A DNA stretch of 64,000 nt from Flammeovirga aprica JL-4 (GCF_012844305.1 NZ_JABANE010000006.1:81887-145886); one strand, 5' to 3'; shown: positions 45,104 to 53,980, numbered from the stretch's first letter. Numbers and translations: made by a program. Notes: generated by a model not told the origin, from the sequence alone.

Positions 45104-47365
45104 ATGAAATTAAAAAACAACTTACTAATCAGTCTGTCGGCGTTAGTGTTTTCAGGAGCAATTTATATTAGTTGCAACCAAGCTGACAAGAAAGAAACAA
45201 AAGTAGTGACTACTGCTGAGGTGTCTAATCCTCATGCTGACTTAAATTTACAATATCCTGATTCAATTTTTGTAGGAACGGAAACTTGTCGTTCATGTCA
45301 TGAAGAGGAATACCATAAATGGAAAGGTTCTGATCATGATAACTCCATGAAAATAGCGACTGACGAAACGGTTTTGGGTGACTTTAATAATGTCACTTTT
45401 AAAGAGAATAACGTCGTAAGTAAATTTTTCAAAAAAGGAGATAAGTTTTATGTCAATACACAAGGTCCTGATGGTGCTAATCATGACTATGAAGTAAAAT
45501 ATACATTTGGTATTCGTCCACTACAAAACTACATGGTGGAAATGGAAAAAGGAAAAATTCAAGTGATTAGAGAAACTTGGGATTCCGAAAAAAATGTATG
45601 GTTTAACCAGCATGATGATATGGACGATATACAGCATTATGAGTGGTTACACTGGTCTCATGGTGGAGGGAACTGGAACACAATGTGTGCAGATTGTCAT
45701 TCGACGAACGTCAGAAAAAATTATGACTTTGAGAAAGATGAGTTTGACACGAGGTGGTCAGAGATCAATGTGGGTTGTGAATCTTGTCACGGTCCGGGTA
45801 AAGAACACGTAGAATTTGCCAATTCTGAAGAGTTTGAAGAGAAAAAAGATTTTGTTGAAGGATTATACATTCAGCAGTTCAGAACTTCAGATGACCAAAA
45901 AACATTAATTGAGTCATGTGCTCCTTGTCATTCAAGAAGATCACAATTAGTACAGAATTTCAAATATGGTCAAACGTTTTATGATCAGTTTGCTCCAGAA
46001 ATTCTTAGAGAGAACATGTATTATCATGATGGACAGATTTTGAATGAGGTTTACGTTTATGGTTCATTTATCCAAAGTAAAATGTATCATGAAGGCGTAA
46101 AATGTACAGACTGTCATGATGCACATAAAGCGGAATTGAAATTTAAAGACTTGAATAAAGTTTGTGCTCAATGTCACGAACCTCAAGAATATGAAGTGAA
46201 GTCACATACATTGCATGATACGGGTAAAGACGTGAGATGTGTGGATTGTCACATGGTCGGAGAGGTATATATGGGTAATGACTACCGTAGAGATCATAGT
46301 TTCAGAATCCCAAGACCTGATTTGAGTTTAAAATATGAAGGAACACCAAATGCTTGTAACCAATGTCATACGGACAAGTCAACGAAGTGGGCTGTGGCGA
46401 ACTTCGAAAAAATGTGGGGAGAACCACATCATGATTGGAGGGATACATTAGCATTGGGTAGAAGTTACTCAGAAGAATATGTTTCTGAGTTGAAGCAAAT
46501 GGTAGAAGATCAAAAAGCACCATTTATTGCGAGAGCTACTGCTGTTTATTATTTGGCTAGAACTCCAGGTAATGAGTCATTAGAAGCAATCATTAATGGA
46601 TTGAAAGATCCTGAACCTTTAGTTCGATTTACTTCAGTTCAGAACCTGTCTCAATTGAATTTAGATCAAAGAGTCTCTTACTTGAGTCCTTATTTGAAAG
46701 ACCCTGTAAGATCAGTGAGAATTGCAGCGGCAATTGCTTTAGGTGATGCTCCAGAAAGTCGTTTTAAAGGAAAGTGGAAAGAAGCCTTTGACGTAGCTAC
46801 TGCTGAAATGAAGACCTACTTCCTTCAGGCAAAAGACTTCAGAGAAGGACCATTTGGTGAAGGACAATATCATGAAAGAAGAAAAGATTATACAAAAGCC
46901 ATTGCTTCTTATAAGAAGTCATTGGAGTTTGATACTTTAATGAATGAGGCTAGATTTAGTTTGGCAAGAGTTTATTCTATTCAAGGTAGAGCAAAAGAAG
47001 CGGAACAAGCACTTGATAACGCGATCCTGACAGACCCTAATTCTGCAGAAGCTTATTATTCGAAAGGATTGCTTTACGCGGAGATGAAAGACTGGCCGAA
47101 AGCAGCAGAATCTTTAGGAAAAGCAGCAGAATTGAATCCTCAAAACTCAAGAGCATTCTATAATTGGGGCTTAGTATTACAGCAATTAGGTAAAGTACAA
47201 GAAGCTGAAAAAACGTATTTGAAAGGTCTTAGTTTCACAAAACAAGATCCATCATTGCGTTATGCCTTGGCTGCTTTGTATGAGCAGACAGGTCAGAAGC
47301 AGAAGGCTCAATTGTATTGGAAATGGTTGAAAGCCAACTATCCAAATGACCCGAGGTTTAATTAA
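45104..47365 (+). CDS. Octaheme cytochrome c fused to HEAT-like and TPR repeats
   Basis: The 753-residue lipoprotein has the signal ending YISC (Cys24). Eight CxxCH heme-binding motifs follow between residues about 62 and 420: CRSCH, CADCH, CESCH, CAPCH, CTDCH, CAQCH, CVDCH and CNQCH. The first is followed by EEEYHKWKGSDHDNSM, as in the cytochrome c554-like family. Residues about 470-575 form HEAT-like helical pairs (DPEPLVRFTSVQNLSQL, DPVRSVRIAAAIAL), and about 590-753 are TPRs (SLEFDTLMNEARFSLARVYSIQGRAKEAEQAL). This combination is found in multiheme proteins proposed to move or store electrons in the periplasm. The redox partner is not in the window. No oxidoreductase active-site variant motif such as CxxCK is seen, so all hemes look like electron-transfer hemes. 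Confidence 0.88.
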   Translation: MKLKNNLLISLSALVFSGAIYISCNQADKKETKVVTTAEVSNPHADLNLQYPDSIFVGTETCRSCHEEEYHKWKGSDHDNSMKIATDETVLGDFNNVTFKENNVVSKFFKKGDKFYVNTQGPDGANHDYEVKYTFGIRPLQNYMVEMEKGKIQVIRETWDSEKNVWFNQHDDMDDIQHYEWLHWSHGGGNWNTMCADCHSTNVRKNYDFEKDEFDTRWSEINVGCESCHGPGKEHVEFANSEEFEEKKDFVEGLYIQQFRTSDDQKTLIESCAPCHSRRSQLVQNFKYGQTFYDQFAPEILRENMYYHDGQILNEVYVYGSFIQSKMYHEGVKCTDCHDAHKAELKFKDLNKVCAQCHEPQEYEVKSHTLHDTGKDVRCVDCHMVGEVYMGNDYRRDHSFRIPRPDLSLKYEGTPNACNQCHTDKSTKWAVANFEKMWGEPHHDWRDTLALGRSYSEEYVSELKQMVEDQKAPFIARATAVYYLARTPGNESLEAIINGLKDPEPLVRFTSVQNLSQLNLDQRVSYLSPYLKDPVRSVRIAAAIALGDAPESRFKGKWKEAFDVATAEMKTYFLQAKDFREGPFGEGQYHERRKDYTKAIASYKKSLEFDTLMNEARFSLARVYSIQGRAKEAEQALDNAILTDPNSAEAYYSKGLLYAEMKDWPKAAESLGKAAELNPQNSRAFYNWGLVLQQLGKVQEAEKTYLKGLSFTKQDPSLRYALAALYEQTGQKQKAQLYWKWLKANYPNDPRFN

Positions 47366-47384
47366 AAAATAAATAAAATATTGA

Positions 47385-47421
47385 AAGGGCTTTGTAGGAC
47401 AACTGCAAAGCCCTTATTTTT
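47385..47421 (+). terminator. Terminator of the octaheme cytochrome gene
   Basis: A perfect 10-bp stem (AAGGGCTTTG with CAAAGCCCTT) is followed by ATTTTTG. It overlaps the presumed purE promoter. Confidence 0.88.
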
Positions 47422-47422
47422 G
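47391..47422 (+). promoter_or_regulatory. purE promoter lying inside the preceding terminator
   Basis: TTTG at 47391-47394 and TATTTTTG at 47415-47422 are 20 bp apart, which matches the Bacteroidota -33/-7 consensus. The -33 box is part of the hairpin's left arm, and the -7 box overlaps the right arm and T run. Transcription would start near 47430, about 35 bp before purE. Confidence 0.6.
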
Positions 47423-47463
47423 CCACAATTTTAAAAATCAAGTTATTTACAAACACCATTACC

Positions 47464-47967
47464 ATGAAAGTAGGGATCATTATGGGGAGTCAATCTGACC
47501 TTAAAGTAATGTCAGAAGCAGCTCAAGTTTTAGAAGAGTTAGGCGTTGAATACGAATTGACAATTGTCTCAGCCCATAGAACACCGGAAAGAATGTTTGA
47601 GTATGCAACTTCTGCAAAAGAAAGAGGTTTAGCAGCGATTGTAGCTGGAGCAGGCGGAGCAGCTCACTTACCAGGTATGGTGGCGTCTATGACTTCATTG
47701 CCAGTAATTGGTGTTCCAGTAAAGTCAAGAAACTCAATCGATGGATGGGATTCTATCCTTTCTATCTTACAGATGCCTTCAGGTGTTCCAGTAGCTACAG
47801 TTGCTTTAGATGGTGCTAAAAATGCAGGTATTTTAGCTGCTAAAATTGTTGGGGCAACAGATGAGAAGGTATCTCAAAATATTGAAAACTTCATGAAAGA
47901 GATGAAAGATAAAGTCTTGACATCTGCTTCTGAGGTTGAAACTCAAGGATGGAGAAATAAAATCTAG
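47464..47967 (+). CDS. purE: N5-carboxyaminoimidazole ribonucleotide mutase
   Basis: The 167-residue protein is a full-length class I PurE. The N-terminal GIIMGSQSDLKVMSEAAQVLEELGV binds the phosphate. The SAHRTPERMFEYA motif contains the catalytic His, and GAGGAAHLPGMVASMTSLPVIGVPV is strongly conserved. It interconverts N5-CAIR and CAIR in purine biosynthesis, working after PurK. No purK lies beside it here. It is a single unit with a terminator on both sides. The start ATG directly precedes the conserved Lys-Val-Gly-Ile. Confidence 0.97.
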   Translation: MKVGIIMGSQSDLKVMSEAAQVLEELGVEYELTIVSAHRTPERMFEYATSAKERGLAAIVAGAGGAAHLPGMVASMTSLPVIGVPVKSRNSIDGWDSILSILQMPSGVPVATVALDGAKNAGILAAKIVGATDEKVSQNIENFMKEMKDKVLTSASEVETQGWRNKI

Positions 47968-47986
47968 TTCCTTTTATTCTTGATTG

Positions 47987-48022
47987 AAAGGTCTGTATTT
48001 TTTGAAAGTACAGGCCTTTTTT
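47987..48022 (+). terminator. Terminator of purE
   Basis: AAAGGTCTGTA pairs with TACAGGCCTTT (one G-T pair), followed by TTTTT. Confidence 0.9.
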
Positions 48023-48113
48023 ATTGCATTGAAGACATCCGTGTGATAGAATCAGCGATTTGTGTTATACTTATAGGCTAATAATCAATACTTTTGATAA
48101 AAAGAATAATGTT

Positions 48114-49028
48114 ATGAGTCAGAATATATTTCACGCAAAATCACTGGATCAGTTAGCCGAGCATTTTGGGCTTAAAAATTCCAAACACCCATTAATCTGT
48201 ATTATGAATACGGAGGATATTGCTTATGGTGAGGAATATATAGGAATGAAATATTCTGCAGACATGTATTGTATTGCATTGAAGGATAAAAGTTGCGGTT
48301 TAGATTATGGTCGTAATCATTATGATTTTAACGAAGGAGTATTAATTTTTACTGCACCAGAGCAAGTCCTTTCAGTGAGAAAAGCACAGCAATTAGGAGA
48401 AGTGAAAGGGTGGATGATGTATTTTCATTCTGATTTAATTAGAAATACCTCATTAGGTCAGAAAATAGATGATTACAGCTTTTTCAATTATGAAGTTCAT
48501 GAAGCACTTCACTTGTCTCAACAAGAACAAGATACGCTGACTCAGATTGTGAATCTCATCAGGGAGGAAATTGAAGAGCGAATAGATAATCATACACAGC
48601 AGGTTTTAGTTTCTAATATAGAATTGCTATTAAACTATAGTTTAAGATTTTACCAAAGACAATTCAACACCCGATCTGCACAGAACACTGATATTGTGTC
48701 TAAAGTGGAAGTATTGTTGAAAGATTATTATAAAAACAATGAATTAGTGGAGTCAGGCCAGCCTACAATTCAATATTTGGCAGACCAATGCAATATATCA
48801 GCAAGTTACTTAAGTGATTTATTAGCTAAAGAAACAGGACGCTCTGCTAAAGATCATATCAATGATTTTATCATCGACAAGGCAAAAAATATGCTTTTGA
48901 ACTCTTCTGATTCTATCAGCGGTATAGCTTATACATTAGGTTTTAATTACCCGCATTATTTCGGAAGATTATTCAAACAGAAAACAGGAAAGACACCCCA
49001 GCAATATCGATCAACCATCGCAAATTGA
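48114..49028 (+). CDS. AraC-family transcriptional regulator
   Basis: The protein has 304 residues from the ATG at 48114 (MSQNIFHAKSLDQL). A TTG 54 bp upstream also opens the frame, but it lacks conservation. The N-terminal ligand-binding half is a cupin-like domain (about residues 20-150). The C-terminal double helix-turn-helix is typical of AraC: NISASYLSDLLAKETGRSAKDHI, then ISGIAYTLGFNYPHYFGRLFKQKTGKTPQQYR. It precedes the SDR gene on the same strand, an arrangement often seen for AraC regulators controlling an adjacent dehydrogenase. The two are separated by 611 bp holding two repeat elements and a terminator. Control is therefore probably in trans. Confidence 0.93.
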   Translation: MSQNIFHAKSLDQLAEHFGLKNSKHPLICIMNTEDIAYGEEYIGMKYSADMYCIALKDKSCGLDYGRNHYDFNEGVLIFTAPEQVLSVRKAQQLGEVKGWMMYFHSDLIRNTSLGQKIDDYSFFNYEVHEALHLSQQEQDTLTQIVNLIREEIEERIDNHTQQVLVSNIELLLNYSLRFYQRQFNTRSAQNTDIVSKVEVLLKDYYKNNELVESGQPTIQYLADQCNISASYLSDLLAKETGRSAKDHINDFIIDKAKNMLLNSSDSISGIAYTLGFNYPHYFGRLFKQKTGKTPQQYRSTIAN

Positions 49029-49040
49029 ATAATTCATATA

Positions 49041-49203
49041 TAAGTACTAGGACAAAAGTAAACGGACATTTTATCTTATCTTTTTTATCCTACTCTTCGT
49101 TAGATTTTTATCACGTAACTAAGGCTATGCTCTGCAAATCTGCCTTGATTAGAATAAAAAATAACAAGCTAAAATTATCCCTTTTCTTATGTCCTAGTAC
49201 TTA
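49041..49203. repeat. 163-bp element with terminal inverted repeats (copy C, different interior)
   Basis: It starts 12 bp after the AraC stop. TAAGTACTAGGACAAAAG on the left is mirrored by CTTATGTCCTAGTACTTA on the right. The length equals that of copies A and B, and the outermost bases TAAGTACTA are shared with A. The interior is different and includes an AAGGC/GCCTT hairpin. The left end is nearly identical to the left end of the element at 56483. It therefore belongs to the same broad family of short end-defined elements. A 79-residue frame inside it is not considered a gene. Confidence 0.65.
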
Positions 49204-49214
49204 TCTATGTTTAG

Positions 49215-49250
49215 AAGGTTATTTTCTCAATAGAGGAGGTAACCTTTTTC
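49215..49250 (+). terminator. Terminator of the AraC gene
   Basis: AAGGTTA pairs with TAACCTT across a loop that contains a small CTC/GAG stem, and is followed by TTTTCTTTTTT. It lies beyond copy C, so transcription of the AraC gene runs through that element. Confidence 0.8.
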
Positions 49251-49457
49251 TTTTTTCCATATAAAATGCTTTTCAGCGATTCGTGTTTTTATTGCCGTGA
49301 TATGTGTTAAAGTGTAGAAGAAGTTATTGTCATATTTGTAATGTGATCAACGTTTAATGGTTTGATAATGAAGTGGAAGTCATTAAACAAACGATCTGGA
49401 AATAGGTTTGTAAAAGAGGATAAATCTACTGAAGTCAAATTAATTATTAAACACATT

Positions 49458-49619
49458 TAAGTGCTAATCCGAAAATAAATGATAATTAATTCTTCATTAT
49501 TTTTTTTGAGTACAACGCTAAAAAACGTGTGAATAGTGGTTCTATTTAAAGTTTTTTTGAAGGCAGTAATCAGAAAAAATAATATGAATTAGTGTTATTT
49601 ATTTTTGACTTAGTACTTG
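49458..49619. repeat. 162-bp element with terminal inverted repeats (copy B)
   Basis: It has the same length as copy A and aligns with it from end to end. Roughly 85 percent of positions are identical by eye, with one compensated single-base shift. Shared blocks include GAGTACAACGC/AAGTACAACGC, GAATAGTGGTTCTATT, GTTTTTT and AAGGCAGTAAT. The pairing of the interior halves is preserved although bases differ. It ends 20 bp before the SDR start codon, and its right end carries TATTTTTG (49600-49607) in the orientation of that gene. The stretch 49251-49457 is AT-rich and empty. Confidence 0.75.
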
Positions 49620-49639
49620 CAACCCCAAAAAGAATTCAA

Positions 49640-50455
49640 ATGAAAAAGACAGTATTCATCACAGGAGCAAGTAGCGGTATTGGTAAAGAAACGGCCAAAC
49701 TATTCCATAGTAAAGGATGGAACGTTATTGCTACCATGAGAACTCCTGAGAAAGAAGAGGAACTAACGCAATTAGAAGGTGTCAAAGTAGAAAAACTAGA
49801 TGTATTGGACCTATCATCTATTGAGAATGCAATACAAGAAGGGATTAATCATTTTGGTAAAATTGATGTTCTATTAAACAATGCAGGCTATGGAGCATAC
49901 GGTCCGTTAGAAGCATTTCCAAGGGAAAATATCGTAAGGCAATTCAATACCAATGTGATTGGTTTGTTGGATGTAACAAGAGCTGTTTTACCTCATTTCA
50001 GAGGAAATAAAGAAGGTATTATTATTAATATATCTTCTATTGGAGGAAAAATGACCTTCCCGTTAGGCAGCTTGTATCATGGAACCAAGTTCGCGGTAGA
50101 AGGAATTTCTGAAGCGTTGAGTTTTGAACTGGGTGAAATTGGCATCAAAGTTAAAATTGTAGAGCCAGGTGCCATAGCCACTGATTTTGGAGGAAGATCA
50201 TTTGATTTTCAAACAGCAGAAGGATTAGAAGAATATCAGCCTACAATTAAATCATTGATGGACGGTTGGGGGGAAGCTGTAAAACAAGCCTCGCCAGCTT
50301 CGGTAGTAGCAGATGTGATTTATACAGCAACTACTGATGGCAGTGATCAGTTGCGTTATAGAGCAGGAGAAGATGCTCATTTCTTATTGGACAACAGAAA
50401 GAAAATGTCTGATGATGAATTTATAGGTATGATTAAACAGCAGTTTATGAGTTAA
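49640..50455 (+). CDS. Short-chain dehydrogenase/reductase (SDR)
   Basis: The protein has 271 residues from the ATG at 49640 (MKKTVFITGASSGIGKET). The longer frame starting at 49592 reads through repeat copy B and is rejected. It is a classical SDR with the nucleotide motif TGASSGIG (residues 8-15), NNAGYGAYGP, the catalytic Ser in NISSIGG and the YHGTK catalytic Tyr-Lys pair. The preference between NAD and NADP, and the substrate, cannot be read from sequence. It probably depends on the AraC regulator upstream, by genome arrangement. It may be transcribed from the end of copy B. Confidence 0.94.
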   Translation: MKKTVFITGASSGIGKETAKLFHSKGWNVIATMRTPEKEEELTQLEGVKVEKLDVLDLSSIENAIQEGINHFGKIDVLLNNAGYGAYGPLEAFPRENIVRQFNTNVIGLLDVTRAVLPHFRGNKEGIIINISSIGGKMTFPLGSLYHGTKFAVEGISEALSFELGEIGIKVKIVEPGAIATDFGGRSFDFQTAEGLEEYQPTIKSLMDGWGEAVKQASPASVVADVIYTATTDGSDQLRYRAGEDAHFLLDNRKKMSDDEFIGMIKQQFMS

Positions 50456-50479
50456 TTTCAATTCAATCAGGGAAATAAC

Positions 50480-50512
50480 AGCACAATATTCAAAAGGGTA
50501 TTGTGCTTTTTT
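50480..50512 (+). terminator. Terminator of the SDR gene
   Basis: A perfect 9-bp stem (AGCACAATA with TATTGTGCT) is followed by TTTTT. Confidence 0.9.
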
Positions 50513-50551
50513 ATAGACCTTTGGCACAGTCGAAATGAGATTTTCAGCAGA

Positions 50552-50575
50552 AATACTGTTTATTTTGACAGTATT
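50552..50575. promoter_or_regulatory. Inverted repeat upstream of dnaK
   Basis: AATACTGT and ACAGTATT form a perfect 8-bp inverted repeat with an eight-base spacer. It lies about 177 bp before the dnaK start, in an otherwise empty promoter region. Confidence 0.4.
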
Positions 50576-50655
50576 CGTCATAAAAAATCTACTTTTCATT
50601 ATTTTTTGTCAGACCAATTTCCGTGAATTCTGTCAAAATGTCCGCAAAATTCAAT

Positions 50656-50670
50656 TGGCATATACATTGT
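50656..50670 (+). promoter_or_regulatory. Sigma-54-like -24/-12 element upstream of dnaK
   Basis: TGGCATATACATTGT fits the TGGCA-N-TTG pattern of sigma-54 promoters, with GG and the -12 pair ten bases apart. The second base of the -12 pair is T instead of C. The start would be near 50682, about 70 bp before dnaK. Confidence 0.35.
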
Positions 50671-50751
50671 CTAATAGAAAATGTCTTTGTTGAAAAACAG
50701 GGCATTAAAAATTGAATTAAGAAATAAAGATATAAAATTTAAATACAGATC

Positions 50752-52671
50752 ATGGGAAAAATCATTGGTATTGATTTAGGAACAACAAACTCATGTGTTT
50801 CCGTAATGGAAGGTAACGAGCCAGTTGTTATTGAAAACGCAGAAGGTAAAAGAACGACTCCTTCTATCGTAGCATTTTTACAAGACGGCGAGCGTAAGGT
50901 AGGTGACCCAGCGAAACGTCAAGCAATTACAAACCCGAAAAACACTATTGCATCTGTGAAGCGTTTCATGGGTAAGCAATATTCTGATGCAGGTAACGAG
51001 ATCTCTCAAATGGCGTATGACGTTGTTGAAGGTCCTAACAATACACCAAGAGTAAAAATTGGTGACAAATTATATACTCCACAAGAAATTTCAGCAATTA
51101 CACTTCAAAAAATGAAGAAAACTGCTGAGGATTACTTAGGAACTGAAGTAGCTGAGGCAGTAATTACAGTACCAGCTTACTTCAACGACGCAGAGCGTCA
51201 AGCAACTAAAGAAGCAGGTGAAATTGCAGGTTTAAAAGTTTCTCGTATCGTAAACGAGCCAACTGCTGCAGCATTAGCTTACGGTTTAGATAAAGCAAAT
51301 CAAGATAAGAAAATCGCAGTATTTGACCTTGGTGGTGGTACTTTCGATATTTCAATCTTAGAATTAGGTGATGGTGTATTTGAAGTATTATCAACTAACG
51401 GTGATACTCACCTTGGTGGTGATGACTTCGATAAAGTAATCATCGACTGGTTAGCGGAAGAATTTATGAAAGATCACCCAACAATCGATCTTCGTAAAGA
51501 CCCAATGGCATTACAACGTTTGAAAGAAGCAGCTGAAAAAGCAAAAATCGAGCTTTCTGCAGGTGCTAAAACTGACATCAACTTGCCATACATCACTCCA
51601 GTAGACGGTGTACCTCAACACTTAATGAAAGAATTATCTCGTTCTGATTTCGAACGTTTAGCTGATTCTTTAGTACAAAGATCATTAGAGCCTTGTCGTA
51701 AAGCATTACAAGATGCTGACTTATCTACTTCAGATATCGACGAAGTAATCTTAGTAGGTGGTTCTACTCGTATCCCTAAAGTACAAGAGGAAGTTGAGAA
51801 ATTCTTCGGTAAAAAACCTTCTAAAGGTGTTAACCCTGATGAGGTTGTTGCTATTGGTGCAGCTATCCAAGGTGGTGTATTAACAGGTGAAGTTAAAGAC
51901 GTTCTTTTATTAGACGTAACTCCACTTTCTTTAGGTATCGAAACTATGGGTGGTGTGATGACTAAATTAATCGAGTCTAACACAACAATCCCTACTAAAA
52001 AGTCTCAAGTATTCTCTACAGCTGCAGACAACCAACCTTCAGTAGAAATTCACGTTTTACAAGGTGAGCGTCCAGTAGCTAGCGGTAACAAGACTTTAGG
52101 TCGTTTCCACTTGAACGATATTCCTCCAGCACCAAGAGGTGTACCTCAAATCGAAGTAACATTTGATATTGATGCGAACGGTATCGTGAACGTTTCAGCG
52201 AAAGATAAAGCAACTGGTAAAGAGCAGTCAATCAAAATTGAGGCTTCTTCAGGTTTAACTGAGGAGGAAATCCAAAAGATGAAAGACGAAGCAGCTGCTA
52301 ACGCTGATGCAGATAAGGCTACTAAAGAGCGTGCTGAGAAATTAAACGAAGCGGACTCAATGGTATTCCAATCTGAGAAGCAATTAAAAGAGTATGGCGA
52401 CAAGCTTTCTGAAGGTAACAAAACTGCTATCGAGGCAGCATTGAAAGACTTGAAAGAAGCTCACGCTGCTCAAGACCTTGACAAGATCCAACCTGCTTTA
52501 GATGCATTGAATGCAGCATGGCAAGCGGCTTCTCAAGAGATGTACCAAGCTACAGGTGGTGACGCTGCAGGTGCGGCTGGTGCTGATCCTAACGCTGCTC
52601 AAGGTGGTGCGCAACAAGGTGGTAACGACGCTGATGACGTTACTGACGTTGACTTCGAAGAAGTAAAATAA
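50752..52671 (+). CDS. dnaK: Molecular chaperone DnaK (Hsp70)
   Basis: The protein has 639 residues with all the features of bacterial Hsp70. The start is [15 protein letters not shown], followed by the ATPase motifs [17 protein letters not shown] and [13 protein letters not shown] and the linker [15 protein letters not shown]. The substrate-binding beta domain follows, then a helical lid and an Ala/Gly/Gln-rich tail ending DVDFEEVK. It refolds and protects proteins together with DnaJ and GrpE, which are not in the window. Codon use is regular and the length typical. It is a single unit, with a terminator downstream and a possible special promoter upstream. Confidence 0.99.
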   Translation: MGKIIGIDLGTTNSCVSVMEGNEPVVIENAEGKRTTPSIVAFLQDGERKVGDPAKRQAITNPKNTIASVKRFMGKQYSDAGNEISQMAYDVVEGPNNTPRVKIGDKLYTPQEISAITLQKMKKTAEDYLGTEVAEAVITVPAYFNDAERQATKEAGEIAGLKVSRIVNEPTAAALAYGLDKANQDKKIAVFDLGGGTFDISILELGDGVFEVLSTNGDTHLGGDDFDKVIIDWLAEEFMKDHPTIDLRKDPMALQRLKEAAEKAKIELSAGAKTDINLPYITPVDGVPQHLMKELSRSDFERLADSLVQRSLEPCRKALQDADLSTSDIDEVILVGGSTRIPKVQEEVEKFFGKKPSKGVNPDEVVAIGAAIQGGVLTGEVKDVLLLDVTPLSLGIETMGGVMTKLIESNTTIPTKKSQVFSTAADNQPSVEIHVLQGERPVASGNKTLGRFHLNDIPPAPRGVPQIEVTFDIDANGIVNVSAKDKATGKEQSIKIEASSGLTEEEIQKMKDEAAANADADKATKERAEKLNEADSMVFQSEKQLKEYGDKLSEGNKTAIEAALKDLKEAHAAQDLDKIQPALDALNAAWQAASQEMYQATGGDAAGAAGADPNAAQGGAQQGGNDADDVTDVDFEEVK

Positions 52672-52722
52672 TTAACATAGCAGTTGAATAATTGCTTCAA
52701 CGTTAGTTAGTATTTAAAATAT

Positions 52723-52766
52723 AAAGAGGTTTTCTTCACAAAAGTGAATGAAGACCTCTTTTTTTT
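52723..52766 (+). terminator. Terminator of dnaK
   Basis: A long stem (AAAGAGG with CCTCTTT, continued inward by TTCTTCAC-like pairing with GTGAATGAA) carries an AAAA loop and is followed by eight T. Confidence 0.92.
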
Positions 52767-52837
52767 ATACTTATATAGTATATTCTCACCTTACTTTTTA
52801 CCTTTACTTTATACATAACATTAGTATCAAAAGTTGA

Positions 52838-53980
52838 ATGCACAATATTTTTAGAAAATACCTCTTATTTTTTTCTATTACTTTGTTAGGAGTTTATGCC
52901 AATGGGCAGTCTCTTAAATCAGAGTTGGAATTGGCCATTACAATCGACAGTGCGATCTATCATAGAGATGGAAGTATTGTGGATCAATGGATCAATTATG
53001 AGGTTTTCACTCAAAGAGTATTCAAAAGTTTGCATAGAAGGTCTACTGATTGGAAAGATTATTCTGAGTTATTCAAACAGGATTTAAGGTTGGGAGAATT
53101 GCTCGTAGAACAAATTGGTACAGATGGTGAGTTATCTTTTGTGAAGGTATTAGAAGACACAGAAGGTAATGTGAACTTGCTTTACAGAGATTTGAAAGGA
53201 GATGGCTGGCTGGATTACAACGAAATGTTGTTAGTCAAAAATCATCAGAACCAGTGGAATATTGTAGATATTTATTTTTATTCTGGAGGAGGTTATTTCT
53301 CGGATATTATAGCGGCAATATTAGCCAAGGATGATCCCGACTTGGTACAGAATGCATCCTATCGAAATTCATTATTAAAAGTAATTGACCTTTTTGGTTA
53401 CAATCAAGATGGTCTGTATGGAAGTACAATCTCAGCTTATGATTCCCTTTCACCTTTTTTCCAAAAACAGAAAAATACACAACTAGCATTAATACAAGCT
53501 CATGCATTTCAGGGGAATATTTCAGAAATGGAAACCCTTAAAAATGCTTATTTACAACAATATCCTGATGATAAAAGTATACGCTTGGTATTGATGGATA
53601 TTTATGGCTCACTGGATAATTATGAGATGGCTAAAGTGATGTTAGATGAACTGTCTCAATTAGTTGGAGGAGATGATTATTTGTCATTGCGCGAAGCGGA
53701 AATTCTGCTTGCCTGGAACAAATCAGCCAAAGCCAAGAAGGTGTTGAAAAAAGTCATTAAGTCAGAAAACTTTGTTACAGATGCACGTCTTTTATTAGTA
53801 GATGCTTATTATTCAGAAGAGAACTATAAAGGTATGCTAGACGAGACCATCAAAGTATCAGATGTAGTAGGAGTGCCTATTGAAGAAATATTGCCTAAAG
53901 AAACTTACGGACAATTCTATAGTTCTTCTTCCTGGCAGAAATGGAAGAAACAAAATAAAAAAGGTCATGATTTGAAATAA
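52838..53980 (+). CDS. Secreted TPR-type protein
   Basis: The 380-residue protein has a signal peptide (MHNIFRKYLLFFSITLLGVYANGQ). The first half has no named domain and contains DLKGDGWLDYNEMLLVK. The second half (about 210-365) is made of TPR-like helical pairs (KNTQLALIQAHAFQGNISEMETLKNAYLQQYPDD and SIRLVLMDIYGSLDNYEMAKVMLDEL). It is probably periplasmic and mediates protein contacts. The partner is unknown. Its stop codon lies inside the bidirectional terminator shared with the convergent alanine dehydrogenase gene. I see no clear promoter box in the 70 bp before it. Confidence 0.82.
   Translation: MHNIFRKYLLFFSITLLGVYANGQSLKSELELAITIDSAIYHRDGSIVDQWINYEVFTQRVFKSLHRRSTDWKDYSELFKQDLRLGELLVEQIGTDGELSFVKVLEDTEGNVNLLYRDLKGDGWLDYNEMLLVKNHQNQWNIVDIYFYSGGGYFSDIIAAILAKDDPDLVQNASYRNSLLKVIDLFGYNQDGLYGSTISAYDSLSPFFQKQKNTQLALIQAHAFQGNISEMETLKNAYLQQYPDDKSIRLVLMDIYGSLDNYEMAKVMLDELSQLVGGDDYLSLREAEILLAWNKSAKAKKVLKKVIKSENFVTDARLLLVDAYYSEENYKGMLDETIKVSDVVGVPIEEILPKETYGQFYSSSSWQKWKKQNKKGHDLK

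Noticed and set aside
49025..49264. A 79-residue reading frame following the AraC gene
   Set aside because: It runs through repeat copy C and the AraC terminator, has no conserved motifs, and its composition is that of the repeat.
49592..49639. A longer N-terminus for the SDR
   Set aside because: The extra 16 residues are encoded by the end of repeat copy B. The nucleotide-binding motif starts right after the Met at 49640.
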